Below are positions 30,180 to 42,987 of a stretch of DNA of 64,000 bases, piece after piece. The notes below the pieces were generated by a model. It had not been told where the DNA came from. It ran no database searches and saw only the letters and a list, made by a program, of their open reading frames with translations. How positions within the stretch are numbered: position 1 is the stretch's first letter; each line of letters begins with the position of its first letter. The stretch is from Ilyonectria destructans (taxonomy: Eukaryota; Ascomycota; Sordariomycetes; Hypocreales; Nectriaceae). The stretch is from assembly GCA_020740775.1 (NCBI GenBank), contig JAHEWK010000007.1, positions 1,736,001-1,800,000 of the forward strand, read 5' to 3'. The position numbers and the translations under genes are program-made.

Positions 30180-32931
30180 TCACCCCCCCAAGTTCCCGTC
30201 CTGTATTCCATCTATCAAAACTCCTGGGTCTATTTTGCCCTGAAAACCGCCATGGCAGTTGTTGCTGACGCATTCTTTTGAAGTGTGTGATGACCCTCCA
30301 TCTGTGTCGGTTTCTCCCAACTCATCTGCCTCTCGTGATTCTCCCAGTGAGAATATCTCGTCCGGACCAGCCACAAGGTCACCAAGTTCGTCTGACATGG
30401 ACATGTCCGTATCTTGGAACTCCATTGAGGGCCAGTTCACATAAAAATTATCCTGAGTGGTTTGCACAATTTGCTCTGGTTGGTTTGTTTGGTCTGTTTC
30501 GGTGTTGAAGGGAAGGCGCATTCTCTGAGTCGGCTCCATACCAAACACTCCAGGGACGTCAATTCCTCGGTAGAAATTGGGATTCATCTGGTTATTGTTG
30601 ATGTAATAAATTGGGAACCTAGGCTGGATTAGCTCCTTGATGGGGCTAATGCCGACGGCAAAAATTCCTCTGAGGCTGATAGGAAAGTCTTTGTCTTGAG
30701 GTATTCGTCCCTTGCTGAGTCCAAGGTCAAGCGCCAGTGCCAACCGCAGATATGAGCTAGGTTGGAGAGCAAAAATATGGGTCCAATCAATAGTAGACTT
30801 TTGATGATGCGGGCTGAGGTTGTCGAGCTGGGCAAGGTTGACAACGTGTCGCACAATTTCGCTGACCCAATCCACCCCGTCATATTGGGGTTGATACGTC
30901 TTCATGACCTCAATGAGAGTGTTGAGCTCACGCTGTTTGTGAGCTGGGTTTGGGTTCGATCCGGGCCGTGGCAATGGTGCTGATAATTTGATGTCCAAAA
31001 TGTTCAGAATCAGGGGAAGCAAGGTGCAGCCAATTGCTGGGAGGGGAAGCCAGCGGGCAAGGTTGAGGCCAACTAGTTGCTTGTGGCACTCGATGAGTGA
31101 CCTGGAGGCAGCTTGTAGCTCGCGCTGATTGTCCAAAATAACCGACATGTCTTTACTCAACGTGTTTCTGACCCCTCCTTGTAGAGTCTCGAGAGAAAGA
31201 ACTTCGTGGTGGCACAAGGCAATCTGTGAAGTGTAGTAGTGCATCAGCATCAGATTTCTATATAGCGTTATAGATTCGTGGCTGTTTTCGTCGTCAAGAA
31301 GGCTTCGTGGGCCAGTGTCGCCTGGAACAATGGCGAGCCTCAGGGTCGCTTGGTCATACCATCCAATTAATGCGCGCTTGCATTGCATGGAACGGGCCGC
31401 ATTACCGGACTTTGCTGCTTGGTTCCAACCCTGCAGCGGAAAGCATAGCATCAAGATGTCAGTGATGACAACATTGAGCTGAATGGACTGGGCGAAAATT
31501 TCGGCCAGAGCCTTCTTGGTTTCTGGATTGTAGACCCTAGACCGTTGAAACTCGTCATCAAGGTCTGCAACTCCGAGAGGAGATGCGTTGTAGTCGAATT
31601 GATCCGTCGTGATTTGGATAGGCCGTCTCATGAGAAGCCCAACAGAGTGATCTCGGAGAACGCAACACCACCAGAGCCTTCGTAATACCGCCTGTTGCTT
31701 GGAGCAATGTGATGCAGGCATTGCTGCATAAAGATGCGCATCGACACTCTTTGCATAGTTGATGGCTAAACTTAGCCACGATGTGTTTACTTTCTTGGCG
31801 GATGAGAGAGAGGTGTAGGAGAGGAGGACAGCTGCCTGGGAGAGAGCCAGGTCTGAGGATTCTGTTCCCATATCGAAAAGAAGTTTGGCGCGTCGCTGAA
31901 ATGATGCCCTCATTTCTCGAATAGTCGCATGGCCAAGTGCCTCCATGGTCGAAGGGGAGACAAAGTTGCAGGATGCAAAGAGTATTGCCTGAAACACCAG
32001 CAACGAGATGCGCCCGGTAGGTATCTCGTCCACCTCATGACAGTACATGTCCCAAAAATCGCCTTCGTTGATCAAGGGCAGTATCGGGTGGACGTGGAGG
32101 AAGTATTGCTGCATGAAATCGTCCAGAAGTGGTCGGATCGGCACTCGTAGACAGCCCTGGAGCTCCAGGAAATTGACGTCTTGATGGGGGACATTGTGGA
32201 GATTCGAGACGGCGAGGAACGGGTAGAAGCAGTGGACGACTTCGGAGTTTGATCCAGTATTCGCCTTGGGCTGGGAATCGGCTTTGCTCGAGAGGCTGTT
32301 CAGCCAGGTTAGGGGTTCGGGTTGAACGTATTGTGAAGCTGCGTGTGTTAGTGAGATCCGATGACAAGACCGGGCTAATTACCAGTGGGATTCGCCACTC
32401 CGCCGCCTCCGACCGGGACGGCATTCTCCGGTCGACTCGTCGGGTCCGGACGCATGCTTTCCGCGATATCATGGTGAATGGTGTCGTCATTGTGTTCGGG
32501 TCGCTCTTGGTTGATAATTCGTGGTTCTTGCGCGCCAGGAATGTGACTGTTCAGGGCCGGTCGTGGGACACTTGGGCCGGCACTTGAGCCTTCGTTGGCT
32601 TCGTCGGATTGTTGGTCGATGGCCGCATACGGAGGATATGATGCTTGGACACCGTCTCTGGGATCAAGCAAGGCACTTGATTGACACAATCAGAACACGT
32701 CCAGTGATTGGATTGTGGTGCTTACAATTTGGATGCTCTGCCTGTGACAACGCAAGTCTCATTGTCGAGGTAGCAGTTCATACATGGGCGGCCGCGTTGA
32801 GACACGTCGCAGCGGACCTTTCGGGAGCGACAAGACAGGCAAGCCTTCCTTGCTCGCTTGCGCATCCTGGTTCGCGGCTTGGCCTTCTCTTCTGCATCCT
32901 TGTCACTGGCGACGGGGTCGGTGTTGGCCAT
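30180..32931 (-). CDS. Zn2Cys6 transcription factor, CTF1/FarA-like architecture
   Basis: Three exons: 32931-32726, 32675-32383 and 32338-30180, giving 885 aa. The zinc cluster (about residues 31-62) reads CLSCRSRKVRC then GRPCMNCYLDNETC, followed by VTGRAS. The regulatory domain starts with the conserved RPLLDDFMQQYFLHVHPILP and continues through SYTSLSSAKKVNTSW, RRLWWCCVLRDHSVGLLMRRP and a long helical region. The C-terminus is Asp/Glu/Ser-rich, an activation-domain type. The motif order resembles fungal regulators of the cutinase/fatty-acid (CTF1/FarA) class. The true targets are unknown. It is transcribed away from the NACHT gene, with a 776-bp intergenic region between them. Confidence 0.9.
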
Positions 32932-33707
32932 GGTGGGAGTTGGAAGTTGGTTCGTCGAGAAGGTCGCGCCGCGTGCACTCAGTGGAGGAAGATGTTTTTA
33001 GGAGAGAGAGTGGCAATTTACGGGGACATGATTGTAGGTACCCACAGACCTTAACAGAGCTAAACTAATTATTGGCTTGTGCATTCCAACTTAATGCACC
33101 TTCGGATTCCCTTCGGGATCAACATGATTCATTCTGGGGAAAAGCGTGGGGAGAGTGTGGAGGGGGAGAGCCAGACATGCTGTGATTCTGGTTGCTTACG
33201 AGAAATTCGCCTCGGTAAAGTTGACGTCATGAATCGCGAGTGGCTGTTGTTGGTCACCGGTAGTGGAGAAACTATTGACCGAACGCGAAGCTTTGTGCCT
33301 GATATTTCAGGTCAAAAGCCGTGGTATTAGCTGTCGAGCCATTCCAGCATCAGTCGGTCCTACATGCTTAGAGCATCCGTCGTTCACTGGGAAGCAAATT
33401 GTCTGAAATGGAACACAACAGAAATTTAGGAAGGCTGTTATTTGTCTGTAGAGCAATGGACACAAAAGAAGCGATTGACGCGCATGCATGCGTTTCCCAC
33501 GTGATGCAGGCTGATGTCAGAGTGAGGTATAGACCCAGATACGCAAGCAGGTACCAATTATAGTGGTGCACTATGTTTTTGGCCTGACGGTGTAAATCTG
33601 ACAGCTGACTGGGCCGTTGTGGCTTCGCCAGCCTGATTTTCAATCCCGACCATTTCTTGCTTGCCCAAACAACCACAGCTTCATACCGCAGCCGTTTCGT
33701 TTGTACG
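32932..33707. other. Divergent intergenic region
   Basis: About 780 bp between the regulator and the NACHT-ankyrin gene. No RNA, repeat or coding signal was seen. Confidence 0.5.
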
Positions 33708-36700
33708 ATGGCCTCAAGCCAACCATCTTCCTCAGTCCTTGTCCTGGCAACGCCCGGGCAAACATTGCAGGACGCAATCAATGACTTCCAAGGCATTCTT
33801 ACCGTTGACCAGCGTCGCGAGCTTCAAGGTGTCAAAACAGTACCGGACGCTGATGCGGTCCTCGTATTCACAGCTCAGCTTGACGCCAAGACGAGCAATA
33901 GGAGGGGCCCAAGTCTTGCTAGCCGAGTCTATTCTGTCCTTCAGTCGGTTCGGGACTTCTCTGCCATCGTCGACACCTACGTTTCGTCACATCCAGAGAT
34001 CGCTGCTCTCGTGTGGGGAAGCGTGAGACTGACAATGCTTGTAAGTCCATATCTTGTTGACTTAAATTCGACGTACTTACAAACGGCCAGGTCGTCTCCA
34101 ATTTCGTTTCCTACTACGATGCCGTTTCCGATCTTTTTATGAACCTCGGTCGCCTCTGCCCACGATTCGCAGAATACCAGATACTGTATCCAAACTCTAC
34201 GCGCCTTCAGAAATCGCTTAGTGACTTCCATGCGTCCATTGTCTGTTGCTGTAAGCACGTGGTCGAGGCCGCCCGACGTCCGTGTAAGCTAGATGCCCAC
34301 ATTTTGAGACGAACTAATTCCTGACTGGACAAAGGGCCAACGAAGCTCCTTAAAGCTCTCTGGGAGTCATTTGAGCAGGAATTCAAGCCTGATGTGGACG
34401 CGATACAAAGACTCAGTAAAGATGTTCGAGATGAGCTAGGTCTAGCCAAGGCACAGGCTGATCGTCAAGACCAACAACTCCAGGACATTGAAAGGAAAGA
34501 AGCAGCCGGTGGTAGATGGGAGCTGAATAAGTTCTTCAAACGGGCAGATGATAAACTCGACAAACTCTCAGGACATTTACAACGAGATGAGCGACGAGCG
34601 AGTGAGTGTGCCTGGAATGAACTAGATGCAATACTGATGCCAGTTCAGGAAAAAGAAGACAAGAGTTACTTGAATCACTCTCAACACATGATTATCTAAC
34701 ACCACTCAAACGAAACCGCCGGAAACGACATAGCGACACGGGGAAGTGGCTATTTCAGACACCAGAATTTGATCGATGGATCAACGGCACCGGCTCTCCA
34801 ATACTTTGGTGTTCCGGCAAGAGTACGTCTTTCCCAGAGTCGCCTGTATATTCTGACAATGCATAGTCGGATCTGGTAAAACGATCCTCACGTTAGTGAC
34901 TCCCGTTGAATTCCTCTTGGGTATACTAATATAATCATAGCGCGAGCGTGATTGACCATATCTTGACAACAAAGCGTGCCTCGGATGTCTTCGTCTCATT
35001 TTTCTTCCCGCGGTTTGACGAAACGGAGTCCCTAAGAGCAGAAACAATACTCAGATCGATTTTACGACAAGTCCTAGAGCCGAATGATCTCTCGAGACGA
35101 ATTGAGACTGCTTTGGAAAGCATGCGGCAGAGCTCTTCGACTGAGTTTGAAGAAGTCCTTGAACTCCTCCAGATGGGAATCGCGCCACTAAGAACATTCT
35201 ATATCATCATTGATGGGCTGGATGAGTGTGAAAGAAATGACCGCCGCGATATCTTACAAGTCCTCTCTTCTCTAACCTCCAGCGGCTCAAAAGTCAAGGT
35301 TTTCATAGCTAGTCGAGAAAACCTCAGTCGCGAAATAACGAAGACATTCCGTTCGATCGAGCATATATCAATGGGCTGCTCATCTGCACAGTTCGAGATT
35401 GCAGCCTTCGTTGAGGATACAATCCAAGAACGGTTGGAAACCGAGGATCTCGTTGTCGGAGATCCAGCTCTCATAAATGACGTAAAGCAAGCGCTGATTG
35501 AGGGTGCAGAGGGAATGTAAGTCAATCATGTCTTGGTTTCCCTGCAATATGCTTATTGTCTAGGTTTCTATGGGTCATATTTCAGATTGATGAAATATGT
35601 ATGCAACACTGCGATGATGACATCCGAAATTCCATCAAAGATCTTCCAAAGGACTTGACGGACACTTTTAACCGGTGCCTTTCCCGTATAAGTGCTCGAG
35701 GCAAAGCGAAGCTCACGCAACAAACCTTTCCATGGATTGCTGCTGCGAAACGACCCTTATGCCTCGATGAACTTCGCGAGGCTATCCTTATAGAGGTCGG
35801 TCAGCCTTATTCGAAACCAGACCGGTTCATCAACGACATCCAGTCTATCAGTTCCTGGTGTGAAAACCTTGTGGAGGTTGATGAAGAACATAAATCTGTT
35901 CGTTTTTCGCACCACACTATCTTACAATTCTTCCTGGAGCAGTCTTCTGAGTCCCAATTCAACAAATTCCATTTCAACCTCGAGGAGGCTGACCACCATC
36001 TTGGTGAGATATGTGTCACCTATCTCAATTTCAACGACTTCAAGACTACCCTAGCTCGACGACATCAACCACTACCACCCATCACACCTGCAACCATAGC
36101 TTGGTCAACCCTACCACATCGATGGAAGTCGACCGCTGCTATCCCTCTGCTTGGAAAATCCAATTCCCAGACTACAGCTGAGTCTTCAACGATTGCTGTT
36201 GCTGGAACTCTGTCGAGTTTTGCGACGGTGACTGCCAGAGAGACTCTCCAACTCGCAAACCCTTTCCTGAGATACGCGTCCATACACTGGATTTTCCACA
36301 CAAGAAATTTCCAGAAGGAGAGTTCCACAATGTGGCATACATGGAAGCAAATGATAATTCACAGGCATGCCCTTGCCGTGAATCCATGGGGAGCGGGTTT
36401 GCTTACCCCAGATGACTGTGAAATTGGAGATTGGAGCATCAAAGCACGACACTATGCGCTAATCCGCCTGATTACCACAGAGGGAACAGTCAATAAAAGG
36501 AAAATAATTTCAGTCTCCGCAAGGGAAGGTGACATGGCAATGCTCAACATCGCACTGGAGGTTGAAACTAGTTCTAACGACCTCAACTATGCACTCCGGC
36601 AAGCCACTGAATTTGGCTACCCAGATCTCGTTGAGAGGCTGATACAGGCGGGGGCTGAGGTAAATGAACCACATGGACGAGCCGCTCTGCACGTAGCTTT

Positions 36701-37064
36701 TGAATTTGGCCACCTGGATATTGTTGAGATGCTGCTACAGGCAGGAGCTGATGTAAACCCTAGCGAAGGATGGAAACCACTGCAAGCAGCTGCCGAAGGT
36801 GGCCACCTGGATATTGTTGAGACGTTGCTACAGGCAGGAGCGGATGTAAACCCTAGAGATGAATGGTGCCCACTACAAGCAGCTGCTAGATTTGGCTACC
36901 TGGATGTTGTAGAGAGGTTGCTACAGGCAGGAGCTGATGTAAACCATGGATATTCAGGGTATAGCTCACTTCAGGCAGCTGCCGAGCATGGCCACCTAGA
37001 TGTTGTTGAGAGGCTGCTACAGGCAGGAGCTGTTGTAAACCCTAGCGAAAGACGTACACCCTAG
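33708..37064 (+). CDS. NACHT-ankyrin STAND receptor (fungal NLR)
   Basis: Seven exons: 33708-34040, 34091-34283, 34335-34601, 34649-34822, 34867-34891, 34941-35516 and 35564-37064, giving 1022 aa. The N-terminal helical domain (about 1-190; HPEIAALVWGSVRLTMLVVS) resembles the DUF7708-type domain of fungal NLRs. A charged coiled-coil linker follows. The NACHT domain starts at about residue 315, with P-loop GKIGSGKT built across two introns, FYIIIDGLDECER as Walker B and FIASREN as sensor-like motif. Residues 845-1022 are 33-residue ankyrin repeats of the form GHLDIVExLLQAGADVNP. The repeats are almost identical at DNA level. The ORF stops inside the array and repeats continue as broken sequence to 37396. 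Such proteins act in non-self recognition and programmed cell death; the ligand is unknown. Confidence 0.9.
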
Positions 37065-37396
37065 CGAAAGATGGAAACCACTGCAAGCAGCTGCCTAAGG
37101 TGGTCACCTGGATATTGTGGAGACGTTGCTACAGGCAGGAGCGGATGTAAACCCTAGAGATAAGATGGAAACTACTGGAAACAACCGCTGAAGGTGGCCA
37201 CCTGGATATTGTTGACAAGCTGTTACTGGCAGGAGCTGAGGTGAATCTTGCTCCCGATGAAATGGAAAGACTCAATGCACTGGAAGCAGCTAGTGAAGGC
37301 GGTCACATGGATATTGTTGAGAGGCTGGTCGAGGCGGGAGCTTCTAGGCGCGAAAAGCCTGCCACTAAGGAATTTAAAATACAATGGCGAAGGTAA
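37065..37396 (+). pseudogene. Broken continuation of the ankyrin-repeat array
   Basis: At least three further ankyrin units are recognisable (GGHLDIVETLLQAGADVNP, GGHLDIVDKLLLAGAEVN, GGHMDIVERLVEAGAS) but do not form one frame with the upstream gene. A roughly 19-bp partial repetition around 37045-37070 (CCTAGCGAAAGA present twice) shifts the frame and creates the stop. Next, a GAA codon of the repeat is TAA, and an extra A near 37163 shifts the frame again. A final frame then runs to TAA at 37394-37396. Either the array was recently truncated, or a remaining allele elsewhere is intact. Confidence 0.85.
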
Positions 37397-37520
37397 ACTG
37401 ATATGATAAAGCCCTCTGCCGATTTGAATGGCGAATGGAAAGAATATATTTCGGTAAGGGGTGGTCTGCAAGGCGCAGGTTATAATTGTTTTTGGACCTG
37501 GAGTTCTGGAAGAAATCAAA

Positions 37521-38014
37521 GAGTATTGCTATTTGCACATATAACTATATTCTTAATCTTACTAATAATTATACAATATCTTCCTGGAGTAATTTATATA
37601 TTAATATTTATAAAGACTAATATTTAGTATTTATATTTTATTATTGCAGCTGTTCCTGCAGCTTATTGAGGTATCAGAAAAGGTAACCAGTTGGACTAGA
37701 AACCTTAGTCTGTTTGAGTAACTGTTGACCTTTAAATGGACTGGGTATATGGTCTGTATTGTTGATACTATTGTTGGTGTTTTCTTTTTACTGTTGAGCT
37801 TCTAGTCCCCCCTCTGGGTATATGTGTACTAGGGCACCCTGACCTCTTGATATTTTATTATAATATTTTATTTTTATTTATAAAGTCTAGTTTAATAAGA
37901 AAGACAGATATTTAGTACTACCTTTAACTGCCTTATATATAAGGCAGATAGGTATCTTAGCCAAGCTGATACTTTAGTAAAGAAGCTTGTACCTGTGTGC
38001 GAATAGCAATACTC
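37521..38014. mobile_element. hAT-like MITE, copy 2 (494 bp)
   Basis: Terminal inverted repeats are GAGTATTGCTATTTGCACA at the left and GAGTATTGCTATTCGCACAC, read inverted, at the right. The element is flanked by perfect 8-bp target duplications AAATCAAA (37513-37520 and 38015-38022), the length typical of hAT transposition. The interior is AT-rich and non-coding, and 200 bp longer than the other two copies. It lies about 125 bp downstream of the broken ankyrin array. Confidence 0.92.
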
Positions 38015-38553
38015 AAATCAAATGGAGGCTGAGCTCGATCCAACTGAATCCGTCAATCTGGTTGCTACGCTTGTTTCGCGGCAACCATTGATATTTGTTC
38101 CATGAGCCTTATCAACAAGTTTGGCAAGACTCTTCCGACTAGTGGGCTGTATGAAGTACCAATCCTCTTGTCTGAGCGCGTTGTGTCAAATGTGTTGACG
38201 GATTTCCGGTGGAACCTGTGGTAATCGTGTGAACAACCCGAAGGATGATTCATTAACAATGAATGATGAGAGATTTATAGCACTATCACTCGTCTAGGAT
38301 TGATATTTCACAAACTACACACACCCGCACCATGGCAATAATTGAATTGACCTTCCAGGAGTCGGAACTTGTCCCTATGCCTTCAACTGGAGTTTAAAAA
38401 CTCAGACCAGCCCAAACCGTGATCAAATCCCTACTTCATCCCATAAACTCAATCGCAACATTCTTCAGCAATAATCCTAGCCGATTGAGATCTAAAAGCG
38501 TCACAAAAGCCCAACTTCTGCTTCTTCCTTTCCACCTCGCATTCCTAGTTATT
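38015..38553. other. Intergenic, no gene seen
   Basis: About 540 bp between the MITE and the 3' end of the methyltransferase gene. An open frame at 38065-38259 has no recognisable features. Confidence 0.5.
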
Positions 38554-40078
38554 TCAAGGCGGCACTGTGACTGTCTCTGCATCAGGTGAGACGGGTTCTG
38601 TCGACTTCTCCGGCTTTTGTGCATACACAGCGTGTCTGTGGTAGAAGTCAGCAAAGCATCAGAAAATCAGCGTGCGCACATACACATTTCCAATGACCAT
38701 ATTCTTAGGATCTCGGACATTAGCTCGCATCTTGGCAACCAGAACCTCCACCTCCTCGAAACTCCATCCCAAGATCTGGCCGATTGGATAAACGGCAAAG
38801 CCATCTAAGCTGAGGTCCAGGTAAAACGCCGTATACTGGCCCAAATTCTTGAGCTCCTTGTCCTTGGGCCAAGTGCCGTATGGAACCTTGAACTTCTTAT
38901 GGGTAAGGCTAGTGAAGCCTGCCTCTTTTGCGCATTGTTTCATGATGCCGTCGTCAACTTTGAAGCTGCGACCTATCTTATCTCCAACATCGTAAAACAA
39001 CTGGGCCCACTGCTTGAAGATACTATGTGAATGTTAGTTAGCCTAGACATATGAAAGCCTGGATGATCGAACCAAGCGCCCTTGAGAGATTTGACTTACT
39101 GATCTTTATCGATTTTGACCGCGGGGTTGTCGCTTTGAAGCTCAATCTCAGGCTCCACATGCTGGAACCAGCCACCTGGCTTTAGAAACTTGTACATTTG
39201 CTTGTACAATTTGGACCAGTCATCAATAGAGCCTTGCATATAACGAATATGAATGAAGTCAAAGGACTCAGGCTCAAAGGTCCAATCTTGCTGTGCATCG
39301 TCAATCTGAAACTTGAGGTTCGGAGGTACCCAGCTGGGTTGCGTGGGTGAAATGTCGGTACCAATGACTTCAGCTGAGGGGAATTCGTCGGCAATGTCTC
39401 TGTATCAGTGTTAGTGATTGAATTGGTACACGCTGGAGTGGCTACGAACATAGCCCAGATCCCTGTTCCAGTGCCAATATCTAGAATACGCTACCCAAGG
39501 TCAGTTGTGACTATGACACGCGAGCATCATGACTAACCTGGGGATTTTCTCCAATAGGAGCGAGGTACAACTTATCATCCATCATCATGGTTATCCATTG
39601 ATGTCTGTTGGAAGTATGATCAATAGAAGCTCGGTAGTCTCAGTGGACAATACGCACGATACGTCGAAGCCTTCGATATGCTTATCATCATTTGGGAGCC
39701 TGAGACATTTAAAACCACGTCAATCTGAAGAACACTAGCATTGACACATACCAGTATTCAGACGTCTTGGTGGTTTGGTAAGATCTTCCCCGGAAATTGC
39801 GGTACTCCAAAAGGCTCGAAGTGATGGATGCCGTGGATGAGAGCAGGCTGTGAGATGTCAGCAGGCCTTCAGTTTGACTGACAAATTGCTTCGCATTCTT
39901 ACCTCTGAGTGTCTGCGGTCGAATCATCCTCGCTAGTGACGACGTCAGGGTCCTGTGTCCATCGTTAGTTCTCGGCATGGCGTGATTCATCGGCCGTACT
40001 CTATAATTGCAAGCGTAGCAGACATCACGATAGAGAAGAGTCACTTACAAGCTCGATTGGGACTTGTGGAGTAGCCAT
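38554..40078 (-). CDS. LaeA-like SAM-dependent methyltransferase
   Basis: Nine exons: 40078-40049, 39952-39903, 39847-39752, 39699-39658, 39604-39538, 39490-39450, 39399-39100, 39022-38684 and 38635-38554, giving 348 aa. The SAM site is RILDIGTGTGIWAIDIADEF followed by VIGTDISP and FIHIRYMQGSIDDW. Upstream blocks YWLPNDDKHIEGFD and DKLYLAPIGENPQ, and the C-terminal HAVYAQKPE, match the large fungal LaeA/UMTA-like group. LaeA itself acts with velvet proteins as a global regulator of secondary metabolism. Most members of this group are unassigned and may methylate small molecules. The unusually dense intron structure is normal for this group. No secondary-metabolite backbone gene was seen in the window. 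Confidence 0.9.
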
Positions 40079-42181
40079 ATTGGCGTTGTTTCAAATTAAT
40101 ACCAAAACACCACTATGGAGAATGAAGACGAACAGAATGATTCCTGGGGATGTGGGGAGCAGAGGAAAAGATAAAAAGGCATCAGAAGAGGGGTAGCGTG
40201 GGGTAGTTGAAGCCGATTCATAATTTTTCCGGCAAGCGATGTTTTAAATACCTCGGCGAGCTGCTTAAGTTGGATGTTGGTCCCTGGTAGCGTACATGGG
40301 TGGATAGGCAACCTTGCAATAAAGACTAAGAACAGCCGAGTTGGAAGGCATATCACGTTGCGTTGGATGTGCGCAGGAGAGAGAAATTCGGCTTACTTGC
40401 GATATGTTTTAGTTCCCGCTACTCCCCTCTGCTCTACTCATTGTTGATCCGATTAAGTTGACCTGTTGTGCTACAGAATACATACACAATTGACGTGGTA
40501 TTGCGTGACGATGCCTGTCAACTGCAATGTCACCCAGTCTAACCCATGCGCTGTATAATCAGACCATGAATGCTTTTGTACTCGTCCAATCACATTTTGA
40601 CAATGGCTCATTGAGTTTGTGAATGACAGGGTTCTTAGGCCTGCATATGCGTGACGTGGTTGTCGCGGGGCAATTTCTTGAAACAGAAGGAGAGGAACCG
40701 TTATTGAATAGTGAGGGACATCGTTATCATCTCTAAAATAGACGTAAAATCTCTTTGAAGACCAAAACTTATGCGTAATCAATTGATGCCAGACTAGAAA
40801 GAGGAAAATTCTCGTCAAGTGCCCGTTAGAGAGCTCCCTTAGCCCACAATCCAACCATCGCTATTCTCCGTCTTTGCTCGTGCTGTTAGATAGAGGACTG
40901 TATTGGTTTCAAGATGAAGTCGGCATCGTTAAAGCTTGTATGTTGTTGAAAGGAAGACCACAAGAGGTGCACTGCTTGTGCTGACGAAATGGCGTCTTTT
41001 ATCAGTCTTGATCTCATCATTCTTTGATCCAAACGTGACGGTCCCCACTATTATTGATCCTGGCCCTGCTGGTGCCCACCAACTCTGCTTCGTCCTACAT
41101 CTCGGGTTAATACGTTTACTGCTGACGATAGGACATGTGATGATCTGTCGGTGGCAACCGGTGAACTAAGAATACCACTGGCATAAATCGCGTTGGTTAC
41201 TACTCTATAAGCGCATGCGGTGGGATTTTAGCCACGATTGAAATGGCCACTGCTCGAAGGCCGTGAGAAACGAGACCCATGATACCAACAAGGCGTCAAC
41301 TTTCACATCTGCAGCAAGCATGTATTTACTAGAAATGTATTTGTAATAATCTTTTCCTCCGATACGGACTTATTTTAATGCTATAAGTAAGTTACTACTC
41401 ACCTGGTTCCAATTTGGGCTCATGCTTTTCGGGGCATCCCTGCATCATCGTGACAGGGTCACCGTGGTGAGCACCATCCGTTAATCAGGAAACCAAGGTC
41501 AATTATAACAGCATGGCGCCACGATTGACAGCTGTATGATCTAAAAAAGGTTGCATATTAGTTGGCACCGATATAGCATCGGCCATCATGAGGCTTAGCG
41601 CTGTTGGCCCGGAAGACAACCTTTTATGCCTACAATGTGCGATTCCAATCGATGCTGCGTTGTACAACTATCTGGGGTCAGGGGTCCTCCATCGCATCAA
41701 ATTCGCCAATGAGAAACCAAGAATTCCCTGCCAGCCTCGGAACTTCAATCAGCCGTCCTAAGCCAGCAACGTGTCAATGGCTGCATGCTGGCTGAAACAT
41801 CCACTCAGGGCTGTGCCCACTGCGAGCTCCCAACAGGAGCTATTCTCGGATATGGTGGTGAGAGTTTCGGTGCCATCCTGATTATCGGTGTCACGACTGG
41901 CTTCGTTGGCGCGTCAGTTGGGTACTCGCATTGCTTATACGAGGCAGATGGGGCAGCGAGTTGGCAGGAGATCTGTTGTGGAGCGGAGGCGCGGCAGTGA
42001 ACATAGCCGTGGAGAGGCGGCAGGATCTATCTGACTCTGCGTTGGATGCGAAAAGAGTGGTATAAAGAGGAATGACTCCGACGAGCTTTAATTATTATTA
42101 TCAGGATCACCAGCATTCACCACCACTATCCAGTATTACTCGCTACATCATCCCTTCTCCATCCAAACCCACTCAGACATC
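40079..42181. other. Long intergenic stretch, no gene supported
   Basis: About 2.1 kb between the methyltransferase start and the secreted-protein gene. A TATA-like GGTATAAAG lies near 42059, about 120 bp before the secreted protein's ATG. Open frames at 41604-41795 and 41785-42000 lack splice support or known motifs, although the second encodes a glycine-rich hydrophobic stretch. No RNA gene was found. Confidence 0.45.
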
Positions 42182-42987
42182 ATGAAGGCTAGTGTCGTTC
42201 TCAACCTTTTTTGCGCCGTACTGGTATCCGCCTCGGTGAGTTTATCTGGACGATTTCAATTTGCAAATGCATATGTATCATGTATTAACACCCCCAGGTT
42301 CTTCCTCGAGGAGTTAACAGGGCCAGGGAGGTCAAAGTTGTGGAGATGAAGGGACCAGTCAAGGTCAGTAATTGTGTCTCGGGCTTTAAATTGAACAAAA
42401 CTGATATAACTAGGACATCTGGTCCGAGGGCAACGTCAAGCGCGACTTTGATCCTGAGGAATTTGACGATAAGAATGAGGTTAGAGAGGTTGAACATTAC
42501 GACGATGTTGATGTCGACGAGTATGATGAGCACGACGGGCTTGATAAGCGCGAAGTAAGAACCTTGAACCAAACGCCTAGTTCTATGCTGACATATATTA
42601 GGAAAAGAGTGTTTGTCGATGGGGTGGAAAAGGCCCCGCAAGTGCCCCTGCCATCCGTGATGGCATGAGCTACATCAAGGACAACTGGGATGGTTATGAC
42701 TGCCAGGTCGAGGCCGGCCCCAGCAAATGCAAGCGTTTTACATGTTCGTGGAACTCTGCCATCTGGCTCTGCAACGACACCAAAGAAACGCTCAAAGTTC
42801 CGTGTCGCGATATCGCCTCCATGGCCGGAAAGATTATCGACACGTGTGGCTGGTATGACTGGGAGCCCATGGTTCAGGGTAAGTTGATGAGCTGAGTTTT
42901 ACTGGATTGAGTCTAACGATGAATATAGGCCAGAGATTCACCGGTAACAAGGAATGGAACGTCATCGTTGGTAAAGATAGCTGCTAG
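42182..42987 (+). CDS. Small secreted cysteine-containing protein with Kex2-type propeptide
   Basis: Five exons: 42182-42235, 42298-42363, 42414-42554, 42602-42878 and 42929-42987, giving 198 aa. Residues 1-18 are a signal peptide. A very acidic pro-region (rich in Asp/Glu, residues 40-85) ends in GLDKREE, a Kex2-like Lys-Arg cleavage site. The mature part is about 110 residues with eight cysteines and motifs GPASAPAIRDGMSYI, CSWNSAIWLCND and KEWNVIVGKDSC. I recognise the CS(Y/W)NSAIWxCND-WNVIV pattern as a recurring fungal secreted-protein family without known function. Effector, competition factor or cell-surface roles are all possible. Every intron falls in a pre- or mature-region boundary or loop. 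Confidence 0.88.

Noticed and set aside
41785..42000. 71-codon frame with a glycine-rich hydrophobic segment, possible small membrane protein
   Set aside because: No homologous pattern or splice structure; overlaps another unsupported frame.
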